DNA of 37,436 bases, taken from contig JAOTVL010000017.1 in NCBI GenBank assembly GCA_029863525.1, positions 1-37,436 of the forward strand, given 5' to 3'. Below, piece by piece: positions 9,296 through 16,952 of the stretch (its first letter is position 1; each line of letters opens with the position of its first letter). The position numbers and the translations under genes were made by a program. The notes under the pieces were generated by a model. The model made no database searches. It saw only the letters and a program-made list of their open reading frames with translations, and was not told where the DNA came from. This stretch comes from Gemmatimonadota bacterium (lineage in GTDB: Bacteria; Gemmatimonadota; Gemmatimonadetes; Longimicrobiales; Gaopeijiaceae).

Positions 9296-9559
9296 TCAGA
9301 GCAGGTTGCGGAGGCGGTTGAAGCCGTCTTTGATCTCTTCCGCGACGACGTCGAAGGCGGCACCTACGTCTCCGGAAGCCTCCTTCGCCTCGTCGCCGAC
9401 GACCTTCATGCGGCCACGAAGGCCCTCCATCTTCTTCTCCAGCTCCTCCCATTCCTCGCGTGCCTCCAGCTTCGCGAGGCCGACCTTGACCTTCAGCTCG
9501 TCCCGCTCCTGCTCGAGTCGTTGCAGGATGTCCTGGAGCTTTTCCTTGTTCGTCGCCAT
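9296..9559 (-). CDS. Small coiled-coil protein, unknown function
   Basis: An 87-residue, highly charged, helical protein. Residues about 5-55 have heptad spacing of Leu and Val with many Glu, Lys and Arg, predicting a coiled coil; the rest (AASGDVGAAFD-like stretch, then EEIKDGFNRLRNLL) looks like an amphipathic helix. The ATG at 9559 is chosen because GAGGGAG lies 9 bases upstream and the sequence MATNKEKLQDILQRL starts the helix; a longer in-frame form to 9607 would overlap the previous stop. It is the last gene of the minus-strand run, 44 bases after the winged-helix membrane protein, so the two may act together. There is no signal peptide and no family I can name. Confidence 0.7.
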   Translation of the reverse strand: MATNKEKLQDILQRLEQERDELKVKVGLAKLEAREEWEELEKKMEGLRGRMKVVGDEAKEASGDVGAAFDVVAEEIKDGFNRLRNLL

Positions 9560-9603
9560 CCGGTGAATCTCCCTCGGTTGGACAGATGATACGGGTTCGC
9601 ACT

Positions 9604-10857
9604 TCAAACCACGTCGTTCGACCTACGTGGGTCCGACCCCACAAAGTTACGGGAAGGATGCACATGGGTGGAGGGCAGCGTATTCGCAGTCGACCGGCTC
9701 TCTGACCAGGAAGCCCGCTCGAGCAGGGCACGGTCGAAGGACTCTAGCTCACGCTCGCCGGCCACGGATTCGGAGTCTCCACTGTCGTACACGGTCTCGC
9801 CCTCGGCTGATCGTTGGAGCCGAAGCTGGGCTCGGGAGATCTGGCTGGCGAGGAACTGACGCTTGACGTTTCGGAACCCGAAAAAGACATCGCCGCCGTG
9901 CTCGGAAATGGGGGCGTCGAACTCGTCTGCCAGCAGCCGGAGGGCTCGCTCGACGACCGTCCGTGAGATGCCGCCGCCGGCAGCTCGGGCTCGCAAGTGC
10001 GCAACCGTGCGATCGAGCGATACCACGCCTTTGCCCTTCAAGGCCGTCTCGACGACGTATCCGAAGGCATAGCGACGCACGGTAGCGGTATGGCGTAACC
10101 TCAGGCGCGGATGTCGCGCGACGCGCCTGACGATGCCACCGGTCAGTGCGAAGGCTGTTGCTGTGGACGCGCCTGCGACCACCGAGAGGAGAATGATCCG
10201 CCCCAACACGCCCGGAGGGAACGTGAACGCCCAGGACAGGGCGCCGAGGCCGGCGGCCGAGAAGCCGAAGACGCCGGCGGCCCACGTCCGCGTGAGACCG
10301 TGCCCGTCCATGGGGTCGCGGGCCCGCGCCCAGGCGGGTCGAGGCTCGCGGACGTGGAAGTCTCCATGCGCGCTCTCGACGAGCACGGGGAACGCCCAGA
10401 CGACGTGCCCGTCCAGGGAGTCGTGCGCCTCACCGCCGTAGCGGAGGGCGAGCCGACGAGCCTCCTGCTCGGCTCCTTCCACCGTGAGACCCGTGTGCTC
10501 CACGAGCTCGGCGATGCTGATCACCCCTCCGCGCGCACGGATGAGCCGTAGCGTCTTCCGATCGAACGGGCATGGACGCTCGCCACGACGTAGCCAGGCC
10601 CGCGCGGGCCGCCATCGCCTCGATTCGCTTCGCTCGGGATGACCGATCCGCCGGCGGCGGACGTCGAGCCGGTAAACGAGCACGGCGCTCTCCGACACCG
10701 ACACCTCGACCCGCTCCTCGGCCATGAGCGTCGAGACGGACGACTCGGCGTCTTGAAGCGAAAGGCCGGTCGCCATGATCACGTCGCCGAGCGTGGCAGC
10801 TCCCCCGAGGGCCTTGATGGCCCGCGCGACTGCAACCGTCGACGCGACGTCGCTCAC
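9604..10857 (-). CDS. Membrane protein with winged-helix-like modules, unknown function
   Basis: A 417-residue protein I cannot assign to a named family. Residues about 8-63, 100-160 and 277-333 each look like a winged-helix module: a helix-turn-helix stretch (for example ATLGDVIMATGLSLQDAESS and VISIAELVEHTGLTVEGAEQ) followed by a beta wing ending in an aromatic strand (VLVYRL, HVVWAFPVL, DVFFGF). Between the second and third are two hydrophobic segments, about 192-212 and 219-240, likely a membrane hairpin. The C-terminal 60 residues are acidic, then basic and disordered. The start overlaps the serine hydrolase stop as ATGA, so the genes are coupled. A membrane-tethered regulator or assembly factor is possible, but that is inference. 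Confidence 0.75.
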   Translation of the reverse strand: MSDVASTVAVARAIKALGGAATLGDVIMATGLSLQDAESSVSTLMAEERVEVSVSESAVLVYRLDVRRRRIGHPERSESRRWRPARAWLRRGERPCPFDRKTLRLIRARGGVISIAELVEHTGLTVEGAEQEARRLALRYGGEAHDSLDGHVVWAFPVLVESAHGDFHVREPRPAWARARDPMDGHGLTRTWAAGVFGFSAAGLGALSWAFTFPPGVLGRIILLSVVAGASTATAFALTGGIVRRVARHPRLRLRHTATVRRYAFGYVVETALKGKGVVSLDRTVAHLRARAAGGGISRTVVERALRLLADEFDAPISEHGGDVFFGFRNVKRQFLASQISRAQLRLQRSAEGETVYDSGDSESVAGERELESFDRALLERASWSESRSTANTLPSTHVHPSRNFVGSDPRRSNDVV

Positions 10858-12353
10858 TCGCCCTCGATGCGTCGGCTGAAGTTCCCGTGTTGGCTGAAGC
10901 TCTCCACGTCCCCCGCCGTGTTCCGGTGGAAGATGACGTCGTGCCCGCGCTCGCCGTCGGAGCGGATGACGTAAAAGACGTCACCCTCGTCGTGACCCAG
11001 ACGTTGGAGTCCGCGGGCCGGGTTCTCCGTCGGCAGCGAGAGAAGAGCGAGTCCACCCTTCCACTGGACCGCGGCCGTTTCCGAGCCCCACGGCTGCCCG
11101 GAGTAGGTACCGAGATAGTCCGAGAGGTCGGGCGAGGGGTCGTCCTCGTTCGGTGTGCCTTCGCCCTTGCCCTCTGCCGCGGCGCTGATCGCCTCCGAAA
11201 CGAGATCGTACATTCCACGCGTGTACGTGCCCGCGCCGACCATAGCGCTGGCCATGAAGATCGTGGCGATCTTCTCGTCGGTTTGCATGTCGAGCTGGCT
11301 CCGGAATCCCGGGCAGCTGCCTCCGTGCCCCACGAACGTCTTGTCCCCCGTGCGCCGAACACTGAAACCGAGACCCCAGAAGGTGTTGAAGCTCGGATCG
11401 ACGTAATGGACGCGGTGCATCTCGTCGAGCGTGTGCGCATGCAGAACCTCTTCGCGATCACCACTCAACCGAAACTGCCACGACGCGAATCGGGCCAGAT
11501 CCTCTGCCGTCGACGCAAATCCGGCCGCCGCCGCGATTCCCTTCGCTTGGAAGAAGGCGACCTCCTCACGCTTCCCCGCCCGGGTCGGCGCGCTGTATCC
11601 CGTGGCCAGACGAGCGCCCCGATGCGCCGCCGGGATCTCCGGGTAGGTGTCGTCCATTCCGAGGGGATCGAGGACGTGACGGCGTACGTACTCCGCGTAG
11701 TCCAGGCCCGAGAGCTCCTCGACGATGTCGCCCGCGAGGGTGAGGCCCAGGTTGGAGTACTGAAAGTACTGTCGGGCCGGATAGAGCGTCTCCTGATCCC
11801 TCAGGCCTTGAACGACCTCGTCCTCGGAGGGGAAGGGGAAGTCGGGTCCGGTCCAATAGGGGTGGTTCGACTCTCTCGGGAGTCCCGACGAATGCGTGAG
11901 CAGGCCTTCGACTGTGACGGGCGGAGAACCCTCCCATCGTTGCTCGACCGCGTACCACGGCAGGTGCTTCTCGACGGGATCGCGGAGATCGAGCTTGCCC
12001 TGATCCCGGAGCTGCATCACGGCGATGGACGTGAATAGCTTGGAGATGGAACAGATGCTGTAGAGCGTTTCCGAAGTCGCCGGGACGCCTCGATCCGGGT
12101 GGGCGACGCCCATCGCCGCGCTCCATACCAGCTCCTGGTCGTGCACGATCGCGGCGGACGCCGCCGGGATCTGATCGTACGCCATCTGCGCGTCGAGCCA
12201 CACCTCCACGATGTGCAATGCTTCGGCCACGGCGTCGTCTTTGGCCACTTGGCCCCACGCGGGGGGAGGTGGGGCGAACGCGAGCAAGGCCGGTGGAACG
12301 AGGGCGAGCGAAAGAAGGAAGAGGGCGTTGGATGGCGCGGCGCGATGCGTCAT
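10854..12353 (-). CDS. Serine hydrolase, class C beta-lactamase/penicillin-binding fold, exported
   Basis: A 499-residue exported hydrolase of the beta-lactamase (PF00144) family, whose members include D-aminopeptidases, esterases and PBPs. With the ATG at 12353 it has a signal peptide (residues 1-34, ending PAWGQ). The catalytic SxxK is S102-I-S-K105, the Tyr-x-Asn motif is Y199-S-N201, and the third motif is HGG in FVGHGGSCPGF. A C-terminal beta-rich domain of about 100 residues (YLGTYSGQPWGSE onward) resembles the lipocalin-like tail common in this family. An in-frame start at 12488 would run into the ABC gene and lacks a signal peptide at its front, so the internal ATG is preferred. The substrate is unknown. 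Confidence 0.88.
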   Translation of the reverse strand: MTHRAAPSNALFLLSLALVPPALLAFAPPPPAWGQVAKDDAVAEALHIVEVWLDAQMAYDQIPAASAAIVHDQELVWSAAMGVAHPDRGVPATSETLYSICSISKLFTSIAVMQLRDQGKLDLRDPVEKHLPWYAVEQRWEGSPPVTVEGLLTHSSGLPRESNHPYWTGPDFPFPSEDEVVQGLRDQETLYPARQYFQYSNLGLTLAGDIVEELSGLDYAEYVRRHVLDPLGMDDTYPEIPAAHRGARLATGYSAPTRAGKREEVAFFQAKGIAAAAGFASTAEDLARFASWQFRLSGDREEVLHAHTLDEMHRVHYVDPSFNTFWGLGFSVRRTGDKTFVGHGGSCPGFRSQLDMQTDEKIATIFMASAMVGAGTYTRGMYDLVSEAISAAAEGKGEGTPNEDDPSPDLSDYLGTYSGQPWGSETAAVQWKGGLALLSLPTENPARGLQRLGHDEGDVFYVIRSDGERGHDVIFHRNTAGDVESFSQHGNFSRRIEGE

Positions 12354-12426
12354 TGGGTCTCGTCCGTCGTCGAGGTCCGGTGATGCTGCATCATACGGGC
12401 GCATCCCTGACACGCGACAGACGGCC

Positions 12427-14286
12427 TCAGTGGCTCGGTGCGGGATCCTCGCCGAATTGGGCTGCGTGGAGCTCGGCGAAGTGCCCACCCGTCGCGATCA
12501 ACTCGCCCCATGCTCCGCGCTCGACCACCCGACCACTCCTCATGACGAGGATCTGGTCGGCGTCGCGAATGGTGGACAACCGGTGTGCGATCACGATGAG
12601 CGTGCGTCCCTCGGCCCGCTGCTGGATGGCGCGGGCCACGCGTTGCTCGATGACGCTGTCGAGCGCGGATGTCGCCTCGTCGAGAATGAGGATGTCGGGA
12701 TCCCGGAGCAGAGCGCGAGCCAACGCCACTCGTTGCCGCTGCCCACCGGACAGCTGCACGCCCCGATCTCCGATTTCCGTGTCCAGGCCACTTCGCAGAC
12801 CCTCGACGAATTCGCCCAACTCGACGTCGTGAACGGCCCGCATCAGCTCGAGCTCATCCGTCGGCCGGTCCAGGCCGAAAACGAGGTTCTGACGGAGGGT
12901 TCCGTTGAGGAGCCACACGTCCTGACTGACGATGGCCATGGCGGCGTGGAGAGAAGGGAGCGAGTACTCGCGGATGTCGATTCCGTCGAGACGGATACAT
13001 CCAGGCTCCACGTCGTAGAACCGCGCGATGAGGTCGACGAATGTGGTTTTCCCCGCGCCGGTCGGGCCGACGATGCCGGTGACCGTGCCCGCCTCGATGG
13101 CCACGTCGATGTTCGTCAGCGTAGGGATGCCCTCCTGGTACTCGAATGAGAGATCCTCGACGGTGATAGCCCGTTCGAGCCCCTCGAACGTCCTGGGGCC
13201 CGACGGCACGACGAACTTGTCGTCGTCCACGAAAAGGCCTGCGACCGCTTCGAGTCTCGGGACTTCTTCGGAGACCTTCAGGCTGAACTCGCTCACGTAT
13301 TTGTAGTCGCGCAGAGACTGCTGGAGGATGAGGAGGAACGCTGCGAACGGCGCGAGGTCTCCCGGGCGGAAGTCACCGACCCAGTAAACCACTCCTCCCT
13401 GGACCGCGAGCATCACCAGCAGTATGACCACCTCTTCGACGGGATACCGTAGGCTGATGACGCGGCCGCGCCGGACCGCGATGTCCTCCGCCTCTCGCAG
13501 TACCTCCGCGTAGTCGGAGGCGGTGGTGCGCTCCTGCGAGTACGCCTTCACGAGCGGGATGGACCCGAGGATGTCCACGATCCGAGATCGGAGTCGCCGT
13601 TCGACGGCTACGCCCTCCCTGGCGATCCGCTCCACGGTTCGGTTGATCGTGTGCATGAGCCAATGCACGAAGGGGAGCGAGACGATGAAGGCGATCGACA
13701 GAGGAAGGGAGATGCCGACCATCACGGCGCCCTTCGCCAACAGCCCCACGGCGTTCTGGAGCAAGCCCTCCGCAGCCACCAGCAGCCCAACGACAGAGCT
13801 CGACCAGCCGATCTCGGCGTCGATACGGCCTACGGCGTTCTTGTCGAAGTACTGGCGCCCGAAGCCGAGAACCCGGGCGAAGGTCTCCTCCGCGACGAGG
13901 GCGCGGTAACGCTCGTTTCGGGCCACCACGAACAACTTGCCCACGTATTCGACGGCGAGCTTGGCGATTCGCCCGATGATGACCAGCCCGACCACCGCGA
14001 CGACCAGGTACGCGTCGCGGGCGGGCGAATCCTCGAGGGAGGGTGGGACCAGGGCCAGGATCCACCCGAAGAACCGAGAGTCCTGGAGGAAGTCGAAGGA
14101 GTCTTGGGAGACCGCTTCGGTCAGCGGAATCAGGAGCGAGAAGGAAGCCGCCTCGAAGACGGCCGCCAGCAAGATGAGCGACACGGGCAAAGCGATGTGC
14201 CACCAGCGGCCGTCGACCACCCGCCAGTAGTGGCGGAGAACGCCGGACGCCGTCGGCGGGACGTTCGGGCGGCGGTGCCGGCTCAT
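12427..14286 (-). CDS. ABC transporter, fused membrane and ATPase domains (exporter type)
   Basis: A 619-residue half-transporter expected to work as a homodimer. The N-terminal 340 residues contain about six membrane helices (for example IALPVSLILLAAVFEAASFS). The C-terminal ATPase has a complete motif set: Walker A GPTGAGKTT near residue 404, Q-loop VSQDVWLLNGT, signature LSGGQRQR near 512, Walker B ILILDEATSALD near 532, and H-loop VIAHRLST near 565. The layout is that of MsbA-like exporters of lipids, peptides or small molecules. The ATG at 14286 overlaps the sulfotransferase stop by 4 bases, indicating coupled translation and a possible shared substrate. What it exports cannot be read from sequence. 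Confidence 0.93.
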   Translation of the reverse strand: MSRHRRPNVPPTASGVLRHYWRVVDGRWWHIALPVSLILLAAVFEAASFSLLIPLTEAVSQDSFDFLQDSRFFGWILALVPPSLEDSPARDAYLVVAVVGLVIIGRIAKLAVEYVGKLFVVARNERYRALVAEETFARVLGFGRQYFDKNAVGRIDAEIGWSSSVVGLLVAAEGLLQNAVGLLAKGAVMVGISLPLSIAFIVSLPFVHWLMHTINRTVERIAREGVAVERRLRSRIVDILGSIPLVKAYSQERTTASDYAEVLREAEDIAVRRGRVISLRYPVEEVVILLVMLAVQGGVVYWVGDFRPGDLAPFAAFLLILQQSLRDYKYVSEFSLKVSEEVPRLEAVAGLFVDDDKFVVPSGPRTFEGLERAITVEDLSFEYQEGIPTLTNIDVAIEAGTVTGIVGPTGAGKTTFVDLIARFYDVEPGCIRLDGIDIREYSLPSLHAAMAIVSQDVWLLNGTLRQNLVFGLDRPTDELELMRAVHDVELGEFVEGLRSGLDTEIGDRGVQLSGGQRQRVALARALLRDPDILILDEATSALDSVIEQRVARAIQQRAEGRTLIVIAHRLSTIRDADQILVMRSGRVVERGAWGELIATGGHFAELHAAQFGEDPAPSH

Positions 14287-15101
14287 CGCGACGCCCCGAA
14301 TCGCGGTCGACGATTGCTGGGGGCGCTGTAGCCGAGGTCTTCGGCGACCTCGCCGGCAATGTCGTTTATCGTGCCGACGTCCTCAGGGGTCAGGTCGAAT
14401 CGACTGACGCTCGGGGTGGCTCCCAACTTCCTACGCGAGATGGCGTCCCAAGAACCGACCTCGGGTCCTATGTCCAAGAACTCGTCGAGTGCGCTGATTC
14501 GATCATCGAGCATCTCGTACTGTACGAGGTGCACGCGGTCATCGTTGGCGTCGGCGAGGTCCCGGTAGTAGGCGGTGCGCTCGGTCCAATGGGTCGCGAC
14601 CTGACTGATGTCCTCGAAGTAGCCGCGTCTGTCGATCCACCCCTTCCGGCGTACCGAGCGCGCGACGTCCCAGGGATCTCGAACGAGGAGAACGATATCG
14701 AGATCGGGAAAGAGCCTCCGGGCGAACTCCAGTTCGTTTCGTCCGTAGCGGACCGCCTTCCACCCCCAGCGCTCGTGGGAGGGAGGGCGCCCGGCGTAGA
14801 GGTCCATGATCGTCCGGCGGAACACCTGCAAGACGTGCCCGGCCGGCGGCGCCAAGTTCGGCACGAAGATCCGCTGCATGGTCGATGGATCGGCCATGGC
14901 CTGACGGTAGTCCCGAACGTTGTGGGGCCCCTTCGGCCACGCGTCGTGGGCCCGGCGAAGCGAGTCCATGAGCCAGCCGTTCTCGCCCCACACGAAGATA
15001 TCGGTCACCGCGCTGACGTAGCGCTGCAGGAGCGTGCTCCCGCTACGGTGGAAAGACGCGCTGATCAGCAGGGAAGGCGCCCTGACATCTGGACCCGGCA
15101 T
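14283..15101 (-). CDS. Sulfotransferase family protein
   Basis: A 272-residue PAPS-dependent sulfotransferase that would move a sulfuryl group to an alcohol or amine. The 5'-phosphosulfate-binding loop is near the N-terminus (SASFHRSGSTLL), and the 3'-phosphate-binding region is VLLVRDPWDVARSVRRKG, with the expected Arg and Ser. The start at 15101 shares one base with the C69 stop (TGATG), and the protein then begins just before the first strand; a longer form to 15233 has a basic, unconserved front and overlaps the C69 gene. The end overlaps the ABC exporter start. Sulfation followed by export of a lipid, glycan or small molecule is a reasonable but unproven reading of this coupling. Confidence 0.85.
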   Translation of the reverse strand: MPGPDVRAPSLLISASFHRSGSTLLQRYVSAVTDIFVWGENGWLMDSLRRAHDAWPKGPHNVRDYRQAMADPSTMQRIFVPNLAPPAGHVLQVFRRTIMDLYAGRPPSHERWGWKAVRYGRNELEFARRLFPDLDIVLLVRDPWDVARSVRRKGWIDRRGYFEDISQVATHWTERTAYYRDLADANDDRVHLVQYEMLDDRISALDEFLDIGPEVGSWDAISRRKLGATPSVSRFDLTPEDVGTINDIAGEVAEDLGYSAPSNRRPRFGASR

Positions 15102-16945
15102 CAATGCGCGTCGTGAAATCCGGTCGGATCCGGATCGTCGGTGTCTCGCCCACCCTGTCCGGATGCCGAGCGTGCCAAGAAGACACCAAAAGCGACGCCC
15201 ATGAGGAGCCCCACGATTCCGCCGGCGAACCATGGCCCCAGGTCGTTTCCGGTCTGCTCACCGCCGCGGCGTCGGAGCTCGCTCGTGTCCACGTCGGTCA
15301 GCTCTTCGGCGAGGTCTGCAAACGTACCATGGCGACGCGGGTAACCGGCGCGGCCCTCGGTCCAACAGCGGTGGTAGGTATTGCCCTCACGCAGCGTCAT
15401 CGGCGTGCTCTCGGGTCGCCACGTGGCCCCCTCGGGAACCGGGACGTCCGGCATTCGGATCCCACGCTCCCTTCGGGCGACCACCTCGACGGCCGTCGCG
15501 AGCCGCTCCCCGAGGTCGAGTCCGTCGAGCAGACTCTGCACCGCTTGGTCGGTGAGAATGTCGGGGATCATCGCCGCACGACCCTCGTCGATGAGCTGGC
15601 GAACGCGCTGCTCCGTCTCGAACTGGTCCGCGACGAGCTGAGACTCGAACGCCTCCAAGGAGGCCGTTACGGGCTCGAGAAAGCGGTCAGGGTCCTCACA
15701 CATGTGGTACAGCAGTCGCTTGTGGACGTTGAAGGCCGACACCGTGCCCTCCAGCGGCGCGAATTGGCTGTCGACGAAGTCCGTATCGGAGTCCTTGGTC
15801 ATGTAGCGGTGCTGCTTGTACTCAGGCGGCACGTCCCTGGCGCCGAGGGGCACCGGGACGAACGGGCTCGCGACCGCGCCCGTAATCGACATCCAGAGCG
15901 TGCCGAGCTCGGGTCGTACCTGTGATCGGAGGTGCGCGACCTGGCCGTACCCCGCCCCGTCGTTCGACCATCGGGGATCGCGCACGAGCGCCATCATGTC
16001 TTCGAGCCCGATCGGGGCGAGTGCCGAGATCTGCTCCTCCAATAACGGCGGGTTGCGGAAGAGGTCGTGCGGATCGTCCTGACCGGGCGCGCTGGGGAAC
16101 GGTCGGCCGTAGACCTCATGGAGGTCGAAGGGTTGACCGCCATTCGCGTCCCACCACCCCCGCGCGACCGCGAACGACACGAGGTTGGCGGACCCCATGA
16201 AGTCGGGGTCGTCGGCGAAGTCCACGGGGAAGTCACGGATGTATCCTGGATAGCTCACGCGGACTTCATCGGGTCGAAGACGCTCGGCGGCCCAAAGCCC
16301 CTGACCACCGGCGTAATCGATCACGACCCAGCCCTCCTCGGGGTCGGCGAAGAGATGTGAATTGCCGCCGTAGGTGGCGTAGCCGTGCTCGTCGATGAGG
16401 GCGCCGAGGATCGCCACCGCCTCGCGCGCGGACGTGGCCCGTTCCATCACGATCCGTGACAGATCGCTGTAACTCAGGCCGGTCTGCGGATTCGGCGTCA
16501 TCGCCACCAGCTCGGGTCGCGACGGAGACCAAACGTCGCGCGCGGCGACGTGCCGTTCGTTGAGTCCGCCGTTCGTGAGGGGAGGGGGGAAGCCGGCGAA
16601 CTCGGAGTAGTTGGTCGAGATGTATCGGAGTGTGGTACCGACCTGCGGGATACGGAGGCGCCGCCCCGGGAACGAGGCCTCAGCCGTTACGCCGACCTCG
16701 ATGGTCGTCCCCGCCGGGAAGTCGCGGGCCGGCGTGACCTCGTACCAGTGGCTCGACGGCTCGTGGCCGAACCCACCGAGGAGCACCGATCCGTCGTCCG
16801 TGAGCTCTCTACCGACGTAGATCGCGAGACTCTTGGCGGGGGGCGAGACCCCCGCGTCCGAGGAGCTTTGAGCCACCACCGGACCGGCCGCGGATAGTGT
16901 GGCGATCATCGCCGTCAGCGCCGCGAGCGAAGGTCGGGGGGGCAT
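15101..16945 (-). CDS. C69 family peptidase-like protein, exported and membrane-anchored, Ser in place of nucleophile Cys
   Basis: A 614-residue protein related to the C69 (U34) dipeptidases, Ntn hydrolases that cut dipeptides. Residues 1-25 are a signal peptide. The family's opening motif, normally Cys-Thr followed by VG and DGS, appears as SLAIYVGRELTDDGS with Ser39 where Cys is expected. Conserved body segments include SSHWYEVTPARDF, NERHVAARDVWS and GNSHLFADPEEGWVVID. A membrane helix near the end (GPWFAGGIVGLLMGVAFGVF) should anchor it facing the periplasm. It follows the M28 gene by 7 bases and is coupled to the sulfotransferase. Ser can serve as an Ntn nucleophile, so the protein may be active, altered or a binding protein. 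Confidence 0.85.
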   Translation of the reverse strand: MPPRPSLAALTAMIATLSAAGPVVAQSSSDAGVSPPAKSLAIYVGRELTDDGSVLLGGFGHEPSSHWYEVTPARDFPAGTTIEVGVTAEASFPGRRLRIPQVGTTLRYISTNYSEFAGFPPPLTNGGLNERHVAARDVWSPSRPELVAMTPNPQTGLSYSDLSRIVMERATSAREAVAILGALIDEHGYATYGGNSHLFADPEEGWVVIDYAGGQGLWAAERLRPDEVRVSYPGYIRDFPVDFADDPDFMGSANLVSFAVARGWWDANGGQPFDLHEVYGRPFPSAPGQDDPHDLFRNPPLLEEQISALAPIGLEDMMALVRDPRWSNDGAGYGQVAHLRSQVRPELGTLWMSITGAVASPFVPVPLGARDVPPEYKQHRYMTKDSDTDFVDSQFAPLEGTVSAFNVHKRLLYHMCEDPDRFLEPVTASLEAFESQLVADQFETEQRVRQLIDEGRAAMIPDILTDQAVQSLLDGLDLGERLATAVEVVARRERGIRMPDVPVPEGATWRPESTPMTLREGNTYHRCWTEGRAGYPRRHGTFADLAEELTDVDTSELRRRGGEQTGNDLGPWFAGGIVGLLMGVAFGVFLARSASGQGGRDTDDPDPTGFHDAH

Positions 16946-16952
16946 CCGAGTC

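Noticed and set aside
10887..12038. Open frame of 383 codons on the plus strand
   Set aside because: Antisense of the serine hydrolase, whose SxxK, YxN and HGG motifs are intact on the other strand.
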